Positions 1-7,427 of a DNA stretch of 24,699 nucleotides are shown piece by piece. The DNA comes from UBA2233 sp002347965 [NCBI: Nitrospirae bacterium UBA2233]. Its GTDB lineage: Bacteria; UBA2233. The notes under the pieces were generated by a model, which saw nothing but the letters and a program-made list of their open reading frames with translations, searched no databases and had not been told where the DNA came from. The position numbers and the translations under genes are program-made. Within the stretch, counting starts at the first letter, position 1. Every line of letters begins with the position of its first letter. The DNA lies in the NCBI GenBank assembly GCA_002347965.1, contig DDYN01000033.1, positions 1,516 to 26,214 of the forward strand. Direction: 5' to 3'.

Positions 1-78
1 CTTGCCTTCGAAGCGGTGACGCTCCTCATCGTCGCCTGTATGGTAGGGGCCATCCTGCTAACGTTGAAGCGGGAGTAA
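1..78 (+). CDS. nuoJ: NADH-quinone oxidoreductase subunit J, 3' end only
   Basis: The first 25 codons readable from the window edge, ending in TAA at 76-78, encode a hydrophobic helix followed by a basic tail (ends LKRE). This fits the last transmembrane segment of NuoJ, a membrane-arm subunit of complex I. The call rests mainly on position: nuoJ is the usual gene directly before nuoK, and the stop lies within the nuoK translation start region (TAATG). The 5' part lies outside the window. Confidence 0.75.
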   Translation, partial: LAFEAVTLLIVACMVGAILLTLKRE

Positions 79-83
79 TGGGT

Positions 84-398
84 ATGCTCGAACAATATTT
101 GCTTGTTTCCGTCGTTTTGTTCGTGCTCGGAGTGTTTGGGACAATTAGCAGACGAAACGCCGTAGGGATGCTTATCGGGATAGAGCTCGTGCTAAACGCC
201 GCATCCTTGAGTTTTGTGGCATTTGGCCGGTATATCCTGCCTTTCGGGGATTCTCCCAAAGAAGCCGGTCAGGTGGTCTCCGTGTTTATAATTATTCTAG
301 CCGCATGCGAGGCGGTGGTTGCGCTTACGATTGTGTACGCTCTCTACAGGCTCTACCGGACGATAGACGTCGATAAGGTTCACATGCTCAGGCAATAG
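84..398 (+). CDS. nuoK: NADH-quinone oxidoreductase subunit K
   Basis: A 104-residue membrane protein of three predicted helices, the usual NuoK size of about 100 residues. NuoK is an Mrp-related subunit of the proton-pumping membrane arm of complex I. The family signature is present: an RRN after helix 1, then GIELVLNAASLSFVAF with the conserved membrane Glu, and a second membrane Glu in the ACEAVVALTI segment. Start choice: a GGGAG at 71-75 lies 8 bases before ATG 84, whereas ATG 78 (overlapping the nuoJ stop) is only 2 bases from it, so ATG 84 is preferred. The next gene, nuoL, follows after 15 bases, consistent with one nuo transcript. Confidence 0.93.
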   Translation: MLEQYLLVSVVLFVLGVFGTISRRNAVGMLIGIELVLNAASLSFVAFGRYILPFGDSPKEAGQVVSVFIIILAACEAVVALTIVYALYRLYRTIDVDKVHMLRQ

Positions 399-413
399 AA
401 AGGCAAAAGGCGT

Positions 414-2462
414 ATGGCGCATCTGGCTTGGCTGATCGTTCTTCTCCCGCTTTTTAGTTCTGCTTGCCTTGCGGGGTTTGGCAAGCGGGTATATCGGCGC
501 TTCGGAAAGAAGGGCGTTGATGTTTTAGGGGTTGGGTCTATCGGGACATCGTTCCTTTTGGCGGCCTGTCTTTTGGCCTACGTTCTTTCGCTGGATCCCG
601 ACAAAAGGTCGATACCGTCTGCCCTGTGGTCTTGGTTTCCGCTAGAGGGCAAGATGCTCGACGTCTCTTTGCTCGTTGACCCGCTCTCGGCGGCAATGGC
701 GCTGATGGTGGCGGGCGTGGGCTTCTTGATTCACGCGTATTCGACGGGGTATATGGACAAAGACCCGGGGTACCCCCGGTATTTCTCCTGTATGAATTTG
801 TTCATGTTCGCCATGCTCACGCTCGTCTTCGCGGACAACCTCGTGCTGTTCTTCTTGGGCTGGGAAGGTGTCGGCCTTTGTTCGTACCTGCTAATCGGGT
901 TTTGGTTTAGCGACGTCGAAAAGGCCAGGGCGGGCATGAAGGCGTTCATCGTCAACCGGATCGGCGACCTTGGCTTTTTGCTCGGCCTCTACCTGCTATT
1001 TTGGCTGTACGCTTCAAGCCCGACCATGCCGTTTGCTATGCCTGAGCTCCGCGCCGACCTTTCCCCTTTGCTCGAAACCGGTTTTTTGGGCCAGAATTGG
1101 GCAACATGGGTAACCTTATGCTTCTTCATCGGGGCGACGGGTAAGTCCGCCCAGATCCCGTTGTACGTGTGGTTACCGGACGCTATGGCCGGTCCTACGC
1201 CCGTTTCGGCGCTCATCCACGCGGCCACCATGGTGACGGCGGGTGTGTACATGATAGCCAGGCTTTCGTTCGTTTTTGTTCATGCGCCGTTTACCCTCGG
1301 AGTTGTGGCCACAATTGGGGCGACGACAGCACTTTTTGCCGCAACCATAGGGCTTTGTCAGAAAGACATCAAAAAGGTACTCGCCTACTCCACGGTCAGC
1401 CAGCTGGGTTACATGTTCTTGGCGATGGGGGTGGGTGCGTTCGTTTCCGGCTTCTTCCATCTACTAACGCATGCGTTCTTCAAGTCCTGCCTTTTCCTAG
1501 GTGCCGGCAGCGTGATCCATGGCATGCACGGCGAACAGAACATGGACCTCATGGGCGGTCTTAGGAAAAAAATGCCCGTTACGTGCGCGACGTTTGTGCT
1601 GGCGGCGTTGGCTATCTCTGGTTTTCCGTTGTTTTCGGGCTTCTTCAGCAAAGACGAAATTCTGTTTGCTTCTTTATCCTCACCTCTTGGCGGGCCTGTT
1701 CTTTGGGCCGTTGGGTTGTTCACGGCTCTCCTTACCGCATTTTACATGTTTCGGCTCGTTTTTTTGACGTTCTTCGGGGAATCGAGGACCCCTGATGCCA
1801 TAAAAGGGCATATCCACGAATCCCCCGGCGCGATGACGGTTCCGCTTGTTGTGTTGTCCATACTGTCGGTGCTCGGGGGTGTGCTGAACCTTCCGGAGCT
1901 CTTTGCCTTGTCTGGAGGGCTTGCACGCTTCCTTAGTCCTGTCGTTGCGGAATTTCCTGGGTTTAGCCATGCCCTTCATGAAAGCTCGCACCTTGAGGTC
2001 CCTCTCATGGGCGTCTCCAGCGGCGTTGCCCTTTTGGGGATTGCTCTTGCATACGTATTCTATCTGCGTGCTCCAGGGCTTCCTTACCTTTTCGGCTACT
2101 TCCTGCGCCCCGTGTACAACCTTCTTTGGAACAAGTACTACGTGGATGAAATCTACGAGTCCGCGTTCATAAACCCCTTGCTCCAAACGAGCCGGTTTTC
2201 TGCAAAGGCCGACTTGGTCGTCATCGATGGCGCCGTGAACGGGTCGGCGCTCATGACCCGAGAGACATCCCGGATTGCCGGGTTATACGACCTTTGGTTT
2301 GTGGATGGACTCGTGAATGCCGCTGCCGAAGGAACACTAAGGCTTGGCAGGTGGCTGAGGTCTTTCCAGACGGGAGCAATCCAAAATTACTTGTCCTATG
2401 CGGTGGGTGGAGCTCTGCTCGTCTTCTGGCTTTTGTGGGCCCTTGTGAATCGTACGGTATAA
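414..2462 (+). CDS. nuoL: NADH-quinone oxidoreductase subunit L
   Basis: A 682-residue polytopic protein, normal for NuoL, the distal antiporter-like proton pump of complex I in the inner membrane. Visible signatures are GWEGVGLCSYLLIGFW with the conserved Glu at residue 151, and GATGKSAQIPLYVWLPDAM with the conserved Lys at 244, followed by TPVSALIHAATMVTAGVY. The motif KKVLAYSTVSQLGYM marks the conserved central Lys/His helix region. The long C-terminal part (about 500-682) holds the extra helices and the lateral helix typical of NuoL rather than NuoM/N. An AAAGG-type ribosome site sits just before ATG 414. It is the largest gene of the nuo run and shows no truncation. Confidence 0.96.
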   Translation: MAHLAWLIVLLPLFSSACLAGFGKRVYRRFGKKGVDVLGVGSIGTSFLLAACLLAYVLSLDPDKRSIPSALWSWFPLEGKMLDVSLLVDPLSAAMALMVAGVGFLIHAYSTGYMDKDPGYPRYFSCMNLFMFAMLTLVFADNLVLFFLGWEGVGLCSYLLIGFWFSDVEKARAGMKAFIVNRIGDLGFLLGLYLLFWLYASSPTMPFAMPELRADLSPLLETGFLGQNWATWVTLCFFIGATGKSAQIPLYVWLPDAMAGPTPVSALIHAATMVTAGVYMIARLSFVFVHAPFTLGVVATIGATTALFAATIGLCQKDIKKVLAYSTVSQLGYMFLAMGVGAFVSGFFHLLTHAFFKSCLFLGAGSVIHGMHGEQNMDLMGGLRKKMPVTCATFVLAALAISGFPLFSGFFSKDEILFASLSSPLGGPVLWAVGLFTALLTAFYMFRLVFLTFFGESRTPDAIKGHIHESPGAMTVPLVVLSILSVLGGVLNLPELFALSGGLARFLSPVVAEFPGFSHALHESSHLEVPLMGVSSGVALLGIALAYVFYLRAPGLPYLFGYFLRPVYNLLWNKYYVDEIYESAFINPLLQTSRFSAKADLVVIDGAVNGSALMTRETSRIAGLYDLWFVDGLVNAAAEGTLRLGRWLRSFQTGAIQNYLSYAVGGALLVFWLLWALVNRTV

Positions 2463-2499
2463 AGCAGCCTGTAAACAGAAAAAAGGGTTGAGAAGCATC

Positions 2500-4020
2500 A
2501 TGCAGTCGTTCCCCCTGCTTAGCGTCATGGCATTTTTCCCCCTGCTAGGAATTCCCGTGATTCTCCTCCTTCCACAATCCAAGGCCTCGTACGCTAAATG
2601 GCTTGGCCTCGTGTTTACGCTTCCCTCGCTCGCTCTAGGGGTCGTGCTTTACGGCTCCTACAACCGGGAGCTTGCCGGGGTGTTTGACCCCGCCTCCTTC
2701 CAGTTCATAGAGCGTGTTCCATGGATCAAGACGTTCAACATCGAGTATTTCGTTGGGATCGATGGCCTGTCGGTGATGATGGTCCTGTTGACCGTCCTTC
2801 TGTGCACGTTGTGCATGGTTGCTTCTTTTAGCATCAAACAATCGCCCAAGGGGTATTTTTCGCTGTTTCTATTGCTCGAGACGGGCATGCTTGGGGTATT
2901 CATCTCTCTAGATTTTGTCTTGTTCTACGTGTTCTGGGAGGTTATGCTTCTCCCCATGTACTTCTTGATCGGCGTCTGGGGGGGGCCAAGGCGTGTCTAC
3001 GCTGCAATCAAATTCTTTCTGTACACTCTTCTTGGCAGCGTGCTCATGCTTGTTGCCATGTTGGCCTTCTATTACCAAGCCGAACCCCACACCTTTGACC
3101 TCATTAGGCTCATCCAGTCTGACTTTTCAGGCGTGACGTTCGACATGTTTGGGCGTGTATGGGATTTCAGCAGGGTAATGTTCCTTTTACTGTTTATCGG
3201 GTTTGCCGTAAAAGTCCCCATCTTTCCTTTTCACACCTGGCTTCCGGATGCACACGTCGAGGCTCCGACAGCGATTAGCGTAATCCTTGCCGGAGTGTTG
3301 CTAAAGATGGGAACATACGGGCTTATGCGGATAAGCTACCCTATCTTGCCTGAGTCCGCCATCTGGTTTTCCGGTGCGTTGGCCGTCCTCGCGCTCATCA
3401 ACATCGTTTATGGCGCGCTTTGCGCAATGGCTCAGCAAGACCTAAAGAAAATGGTCGCCTATTCGAGCATTTCGCACATGGGCTTTGTTCTGCTGGGTAT
3501 GAGCGCGCTGACGGAAACGGGGATGAACGGGGCAATCCTTCAGATGTTCAACCACGGAACGATCACGGCGATGCTCTTCTTGCTCGTAGGCGTGGTTTAC
3601 GAACGGGCGCATCATCGTAACATCGACGGGTTTGGCGGCTTGGCCGCCAACATGCCTGTGTATGCCGCTTTTACCGGGTTTGCTTGGTTTGCGGCTTTAG
3701 GGCTCCCCTCGCTTAGCTCGTTTATCAGCGAGCTAATGTGCCTCTTGGGGGCGTTCAACGCCTACCGGACGATTACGATCATTTCCGCATCGGGCATTCT
3801 CTTGGGGGCTGCCTATATGCTTTGGAGCTACCAGCGGATCTTTTTGGGCCCCCTGAACGAACGCTACAGGGGGCTTGCAGATATCTCTACAAGGGAAGTG
3901 CTTTCGCTCATTCCCTTGGCCGCTATCGTGATCCTCGTCGGCATTTATCCGATGCCCGTCATATCGCTGATGCAGGCTTCTTCGAGGGCGCTCGTGAACC
4001 TCACTACGCTAGGCGTATAG
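2500..4020 (+). CDS. nuoM: NADH-quinone oxidoreductase subunit M
   Basis: A 506-residue antiporter-like complex I subunit, the expected NuoM size. Key membrane residues are visible: Glu147 in FYVFWEVMLLPMYF and Lys238 in GFAVKVPIFPFHTWLPDAH, followed by EAPTAISVILAGVLLKMG and KKMVAYSSISHMGFV. Start choice: an in-frame TTG lies at 2488, but the AAGGG at 2483-2487 abuts it, so ATG 2500 (protein begins MQSFPLLS) is more plausible; the difference is four residues. It sits 37 bases after nuoL and 14 bases before nuoN, in the standard L-M-N order, so the three pumps are probably co-transcribed. Confidence 0.95.
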   Translation: MQSFPLLSVMAFFPLLGIPVILLLPQSKASYAKWLGLVFTLPSLALGVVLYGSYNRELAGVFDPASFQFIERVPWIKTFNIEYFVGIDGLSVMMVLLTVLLCTLCMVASFSIKQSPKGYFSLFLLLETGMLGVFISLDFVLFYVFWEVMLLPMYFLIGVWGGPRRVYAAIKFFLYTLLGSVLMLVAMLAFYYQAEPHTFDLIRLIQSDFSGVTFDMFGRVWDFSRVMFLLLFIGFAVKVPIFPFHTWLPDAHVEAPTAISVILAGVLLKMGTYGLMRISYPILPESAIWFSGALAVLALINIVYGALCAMAQQDLKKMVAYSSISHMGFVLLGMSALTETGMNGAILQMFNHGTITAMLFLLVGVVYERAHHRNIDGFGGLAANMPVYAAFTGFAWFAALGLPSLSSFISELMCLLGAFNAYRTITIISASGILLGAAYMLWSYQRIFLGPLNERYRGLADISTREVLSLIPLAAIVILVGIYPMPVISLMQASSRALVNLTTLGV

Positions 4021-4034
4021 GGGAGGGGGCGAGC

Positions 4035-5507
4035 ATGGATGCCAAAGAAAGCTTGATTTGGGTTTTTCCTGAAATTATCCTTGCTGTTGGCGCGCTGATC
4101 GTGCTGTGCTTTGCGTTGGCTTCGGACCGTGCAAAGAAGCTCGGCTTTGGTGTTGCGGCGATCATTCCGTTGGCGGCGCTTTTAGTTCTGGTCGCTCGTT
4201 TTACCTTGGAGCCTGTCCGGGATGTCTTCTACGGAAGCTTGATGCTCGACCCATTTTCTCAGGTAATCTCAGGGTTTTTCCTTGTCGTAGGCTTTGTAGC
4301 GGTTATTGCCTCCATAAATGACGCGGGAATCCAAAAAGTGGGGGGGCTAGAGTATGCCGCTTTCATCCTGTGCATTCTTTGCGGCATGCTTCTCGTTTCG
4401 AAGGCTTCCAACCTGTTGATGATCTACTTGGCGCTCGAAATGGTTTCTGTGCCTTCTTATTTGGCAGTAGCCTTTTTCCCCGCATCAAAAGAGAGTCAGG
4501 AAGGCGGGTTAAAGTATGTCTTGTTTGGCGCGCTTACCTCTGGCATCCTTCTGTACGGCCTAAGCCTGCTTTACGGGTTTGGGGGGACCTTGGAGCTTTA
4601 CGAGCTCCCAAGAGCACTGGCTTCTAGAGAGGTTCCCTTGGTCGGGTTTGTAGCGGCTATGGCCTTGGTGATGGTTGGGTTTGGTTTCAAAATCACCATG
4701 TTCCCGTTCCATGCCTGGGCACCTGACGTGTATCAGGGGGCTCCAACGGCATTCACAGCATTCCTTTCTGTAGGCCCTAAAGTTGCCGGATTTGCCGTAT
4801 TTACCCGGGTAGCCCTATCCTTTTTTTCGCCGGACGCCCTGCCCCAGTTCCCAGGGGTTAATCAGGGGTTTTACTCTTTGGTTGCCTTGCTCAGCGCGGC
4901 AACGATGACGTACGGTAATTTTGCAGCGCTTTCGCAGGACAATATAAAGCGTATGCTTGCCTATTCTTCCATCGCGCACGCAGGCTACGCGCTTATTGGC
5001 CTTGCGATACCAGGTGGGAGGGGAATAGGCGTCCTCCTTTACTACTTGTTTGTGTACGCCATCATGAATATGGGGGCCTTTTTGACGGTTGCCTTCGTCT
5101 CGCGCACAAGGAAGCGCGAGACGCTTTCTGACTATGACGGCCTTGGCTACGACATGCCATACGTGGGGATGTTGTTGACCCTGTTCCTGTTTTCTCTGAC
5201 TGGCATACCCCCCACGGTAGGGTTTGTCGGCAAGTTTGCCCTTTTTTCGCGGGCGATTGAAGGAGGGCTTTTGTGGCTCGTGCTTATCGCCGCGCTGAAC
5301 ACCGTTGTTTCTCTTTATTATTACGTCAAGGTTATAAAGGCCCTCTATTTAGGCGGGTCAAGGGCGCTGTTCCCCGCGGAATCCCTACCGATCGTGCAAA
5401 GTTGCACTCTTGGCGCATTGGGGGCTCTCACGTTGTTTTTTGGTCTATTTTGGGATCCGATGTTGAGGTTGGGCGATCTAGGGGCAAAGATTGTTTTAGG
5501 GGTTTAA
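4035..5507 (+). CDS. nuoN: NADH-quinone oxidoreductase subunit N
   Basis: A 490-residue antiporter-like subunit that ends the complex I operon. Motifs seen are the LALEMVSVPSYLAVAF helix with Glu135, GFGFKITMFPFHAWAPD with Lys219, GAPTAFTAFLSVGPK, and IKRMLAYSSIAHAGY. The frame stays open 99 codons upstream inside nuoM, but that part is a shadow of nuoM. ATG 4035 is preceded by a GGGAGGGGG purine run at about 4021-4029 and its product begins with a proper NuoN first helix. No hairpin with a T-run is visible on the plus strand directly after the stop; the next strong hairpin (5779-5814) belongs to the opposite strand. Confidence 0.95.
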   Translation: MDAKESLIWVFPEIILAVGALIVLCFALASDRAKKLGFGVAAIIPLAALLVLVARFTLEPVRDVFYGSLMLDPFSQVISGFFLVVGFVAVIASINDAGIQKVGGLEYAAFILCILCGMLLVSKASNLLMIYLALEMVSVPSYLAVAFFPASKESQEGGLKYVLFGALTSGILLYGLSLLYGFGGTLELYELPRALASREVPLVGFVAAMALVMVGFGFKITMFPFHAWAPDVYQGAPTAFTAFLSVGPKVAGFAVFTRVALSFFSPDALPQFPGVNQGFYSLVALLSAATMTYGNFAALSQDNIKRMLAYSSIAHAGYALIGLAIPGGRGIGVLLYYLFVYAIMNMGAFLTVAFVSRTRKRETLSDYDGLGYDMPYVGMLLTLFLFSLTGIPPTVGFVGKFALFSRAIEGGLLWLVLIAALNTVVSLYYYVKVIKALYLGGSRALFPAESLPIVQSCTLGALGALTLFFGLFWDPMLRLGDLGAKIVLGV

Positions 5508-5517
5508 ACGCAAAACC

Positions 5518-5637
5518 TTACACACCCCGCTGCACTCGGCACCCACACTTGGCGCAAGGCTTGTCTGCTTCATCGAACACCCCGCCTTCTGCAAACGCGA
5601 GCGTGTTAGTATCCTTATCGTCTTCCTTTTGAACCAT
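5518..5637 (-). CDS. Possible small acidic protein with a CxxCxC motif
   Basis: An ATG-to-TAA frame of 39 codons on the minus strand, starting nine bases after an in-frame stop. The product is acidic at the N-terminus (MVQKEDDKD) and ends with DKPCAKCGCRVQRGV, a short Cys cluster (CxxCxC) that could bind a metal. No convincing ribosome binding site is visible before the ATG and no family is recognised. It lies about 140 bases beyond the terminator of the TatT-like gene, so it would need its own promoter. It may be a real small protein, the tail of a decayed gene, or chance. Confidence 0.25.
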   Translation of the reverse strand: MVQKEDDKDTNTLAFAEGGVFDEADKPCAKCGCRVQRGV

Positions 5638-5778
5638 CCGCGGGTATTAGATGGTGAGCGTAACGGTGAGTTGGCCGGCTACCGCCTTGTCCCACCTTGG
5701 ATGCGACGGCGGTCTCTAAAGGCCAGCCGAACACGCAGGAAACGATCCAGCCGTTGACGGCCTGCGTTCCGCCTCCAT
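5638..5778. other. Non-coding spacer, possible gene remnant
   Basis: No intact gene was found between the small minus-strand frame and the terminator. On the minus strand one frame reads GWIVSCVFGWPLETAVASKV before losing sense, and another ends in AGQLTVTLTI just before a stop. Together they give a weak impression of a frameshifted hydrophobic beta-strand-rich C-terminus. This is a visual impression only; no homologue can be named. Confidence 0.2.
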
Positions 5779-5814
5779 AAAAAGGGGGGCTGGACAGAGT
5801 AGGCCAGCCCCTTA
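5779..5814 (-). terminator. Rho-independent terminator of the TatT-like gene
   Basis: An 8-bp perfect stem, GGGGCTGG (5786-5793) with CCAGCCCC (5804-5811), has a 10-base loop. Read on the minus strand it is followed by extra C residues and then TTTTT (complement of 5779-5783). It starts about 20 bases after the stop of the minus-strand lipoprotein gene ending at 5837, exactly where an intrinsic terminator is expected. On the plus strand the stem is followed by only two T, so it serves nuoN poorly. Confidence 0.8.
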
Positions 5815-5836
5815 TGCATGCCGGGTTTGGGCGTCG

Positions 5837-6703
5837 CTAAAAGAAGCGGTCCTTGTGAGCCTTCAGCCAAAGGGCCTTTTTCTTCGCGACCTCGTTGGTG
5901 AGCCTCGCCTTCGGGAGGACGTCGCTCGAAGTGCTTAGAATATAAGCAATTGTTTTGTCGAAAAGCGCCTCGTCGATGATTCCGGCCGCGTAGAACTGAG
6001 CGTAGAAGGCGTGCGCCAGAAGGAATTTGTTGTCAGTTTTTTCAAAAACGTAGCCAAACTCTTTTTGCGCCTTCTCCGGTCCACCGCCGAGCATCGGGCC
6101 AGAGAGCGCATAGTAGGCCGCGCGAAACAAGTGGGGTGAGTAATAGAAGAACGTTTCATCAAGTTCAATAATCCTGTCCATGACGCCGTTCACGTCTCCT
6201 AGGGCCGTGAGCGCGTACGGATCGCTTAAGTTGAGCATGGTCTTGAGGCCCGAGGCCATCGCGTACCAAAAAGCGGGATATACGTCGCCCTTTGTAAGCT
6301 CTTTATTCAAATCGACAAGATGTTTTCCCTCTGTAAGTCCTTCGTCAACGGCCACGTTGTTGTAACGAAGCCCTCTGAGCCCGTAATCTTGAGCCAGGCC
6401 GTAAAGCTCATCGGCGTACCCTGGGTCTTCAAGCTCAACGATAAGACCGTAAGAGGTGTAGCCTTGGCAGGCCACCGTGAGCAGCTGATCGTTTTTTGGA
6501 GAGAACTCGACAAGGGCCGAAATAAGGAGAAGTTGTCCCGGCAGGCCTTCTTTGGCAAGCGAGGCACTCTCGAGCGTCATCACATTGTCGACCAAGTCCT
6601 CGAGAAGGGGTGCACCCGCGTTTACCCCCTGCCGCTCGACGACGCTACATCCGGCCGCTAGCATGAAGAAAACCCCTAGTAGGCTCGAGCACTTGTGTTT
6701 CAT
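5837..6703 (-). CDS. TRAP transporter TatT-component-like lipoprotein
   Basis: A 288-residue predicted lipoprotein resembling the TatT family, helical-repeat periplasmic proteins that partner the TatP-type solute-binding protein of some TRAP transporters. The signal peptide ends in the lipobox LAAGC with Cys19 as lipidation site. Family-like features are the YGLAQDYGLRGLRYNN segment, the PAFWYAMASGLKTMLN helix and a C-terminal run of short helical repeats. The frame is open to 6838, but ATG 6703 is chosen because it begins the signal peptide and has an AAGGGGGG site about 8 bases upstream. No TRAP membrane subunit or binding protein is in the window, so here it is an orphan. It ends before a good terminator, suggesting a single-gene transcript. 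Confidence 0.8.
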   Translation of the reverse strand: MKHKCSSLLGVFFMLAAGCSVVERQGVNAGAPLLEDLVDNVMTLESASLAKEGLPGQLLLISALVEFSPKNDQLLTVACQGYTSYGLIVELEDPGYADELYGLAQDYGLRGLRYNNVAVDEGLTEGKHLVDLNKELTKGDVYPAFWYAMASGLKTMLNLSDPYALTALGDVNGVMDRIIELDETFFYYSPHLFRAAYYALSGPMLGGGPEKAQKEFGYVFEKTDNKFLLAHAFYAQFYAAGIIDEALFDKTIAYILSTSSDVLPKARLTNEVAKKKALWLKAHKDRFF

Positions 6704-7273
6704 AAGGTTCCCCCCTTGTTCGTAAGAGATCGAACTCTTGCCGTCATAATGAAGCCTCTGCTGTATATTGGGTATATGGGGTTTTCTTTCCCAACTCAGC
6801 CCTGTAAATCTATTAATAAGGGGGACGAGAACCTGCATTTTTAAAGCGATTATCCAGGCTGGTACTTGTCTCGATCCTGCTGAAGAAGGCAGGAGCCTTT
6901 GAAATCAATATTCCTTACTCCAAAAGCTAGCTGCATTTGTCTAAAAAGTAGGATTATTACAGTAGAAACAGCAATATACAGTAAGTTTCTTTAAATAGCA
7001 AGCCCATAACAATACAGCTTGGAACTTCTTTCTCGTTGGTTGTCGTTGTGCACTAGAGCTCTATGTATGGGTATATAGTAGCCTGAATAAAATTCAAGTT
7101 ATTTCGGGAAGATTAAAAGGCCTCGCGTTCTCCAAGCCTTTGCTCGATTCTCCCTCCTTTGGCGCGCTGTTCTTACATGGCGAGTCAACCTGTTCTTTGG
7201 CGATCTTGAGGCCGCGCTTAAAGAATAAGCTCTGGTCGTGTTCTTTCCTTCCTTTTGCGTTTCAAGGTATCCT
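6704..7273. other. Long AT-richer spacer between divergent genes
   Basis: The spacer between the divergent TatT-like gene and the reductase transcript is clearly richer in A and T than the flanking genes and shows no gene-sized frame. It should hold promoters for both directions. It also contains a weak 6-bp stem, TCCTGC (6875-6880) with GCAGGA (6889-6894), and two copies of GGGTATAT (about 6770 and 7070). No tRNA or known structured RNA was recognised. Confidence 0.5.
7040..7067 (+). promoter_or_regulatory. Possible promoter overlapping a 10-bp palindrome
   Basis: TTGTCG (7040-7045) and TATGTA (7062-7067) are separated by 16 bases, a passable sigma70-type pair. The spacer contains TAGAGCTCTA (7054-7063), a perfect 10-bp palindrome touching the -10-like box, where a repressor could sit. 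If used, the transcript would have a leader of about 350 bases before the reductase gene. Both hexamers are imperfect, so this is weak. Confidence 0.25.
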
Positions 7274-7417
7274 ATGAAGAAGGTTTTTTGTTTAGGTGGT
7301 AGGGACGACAGGATTAATCGGGGCGATATGGAGTATTTTTGGAAGACGCTAGAGGCCATTCCCTGTCGTGCGGGATGCCGTTTCGAAGGGGAACTTTTAA
7401 AGTATTCATACCAATGA
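7274..7417 (+). CDS. Possible small protein or leader peptide upstream of the reductase gene
   Basis: A 47-codon frame starting at ATG 7274 after an AAGG-like site (7265-7268) and ending in TGA at 7415-7417. The product starts MKKVFCLGGRDD and contains three Cys, two of them in PCRAGC near the middle; it has no membrane segment. An in-frame GTG at 7238 would give 59 residues. Its stop codon runs into the AGGAGG site of the next gene, the arrangement seen with translational coupling or leader peptides. Next to a thiol/persulfide reductase a Cys-containing leader is suggestive, but no homologue is recognised. An imperfect hairpin (7354-7379) lies inside the frame. Confidence 0.4.
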   Translation: MKKVFCLGGRDDRINRGDMEYFWKTLEAIPCRAGCRFEGELLKYSYQ

Positions 7418-7422
7418 GGAGG
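7417..7422 (+). promoter_or_regulatory. Strong ribosome binding site for the reductase gene
   Basis: AGGAGG lies five bases before ATG 7428 and shares its first base with the TGA stop (7415-7417) of the small upstream frame. It is one of the closest matches to the anti-Shine-Dalgarno consensus in the window, fixes the start of the reductase and suggests coupling to the upstream frame. Confidence 0.7.
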
Positions 7423-7427
7423 GTTTT

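Noticed and set aside
1680-2186. 168-codon frame antisense to nuoL
   Set aside because: A shadow frame under a conserved NuoL region; highly basic with no recognisable domain.
3738-4034. Open frame extending nuoN 99 codons upstream
   Set aside because: It lies inside nuoM in another frame and lacks any NuoN-like sequence; ATG 4035 has its own ribosome site.
5679-5870. 63-codon minus-strand frame across the terminator
   Set aside because: It reads through the terminator hairpin and is Arg-rich with no motif, a sign of a non-coding frame.
6704-6838. Upstream extension of the TatT-like lipoprotein
   Set aside because: It would bury the signal peptide and lipobox 45 residues inside the protein; ATG 6703 has a strong ribosome site.
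6704-7273. tRNA, riboswitch or CRISPR array in the long spacer
   Set aside because: No cloverleaf, repeated units or known aptamer core could be seen.
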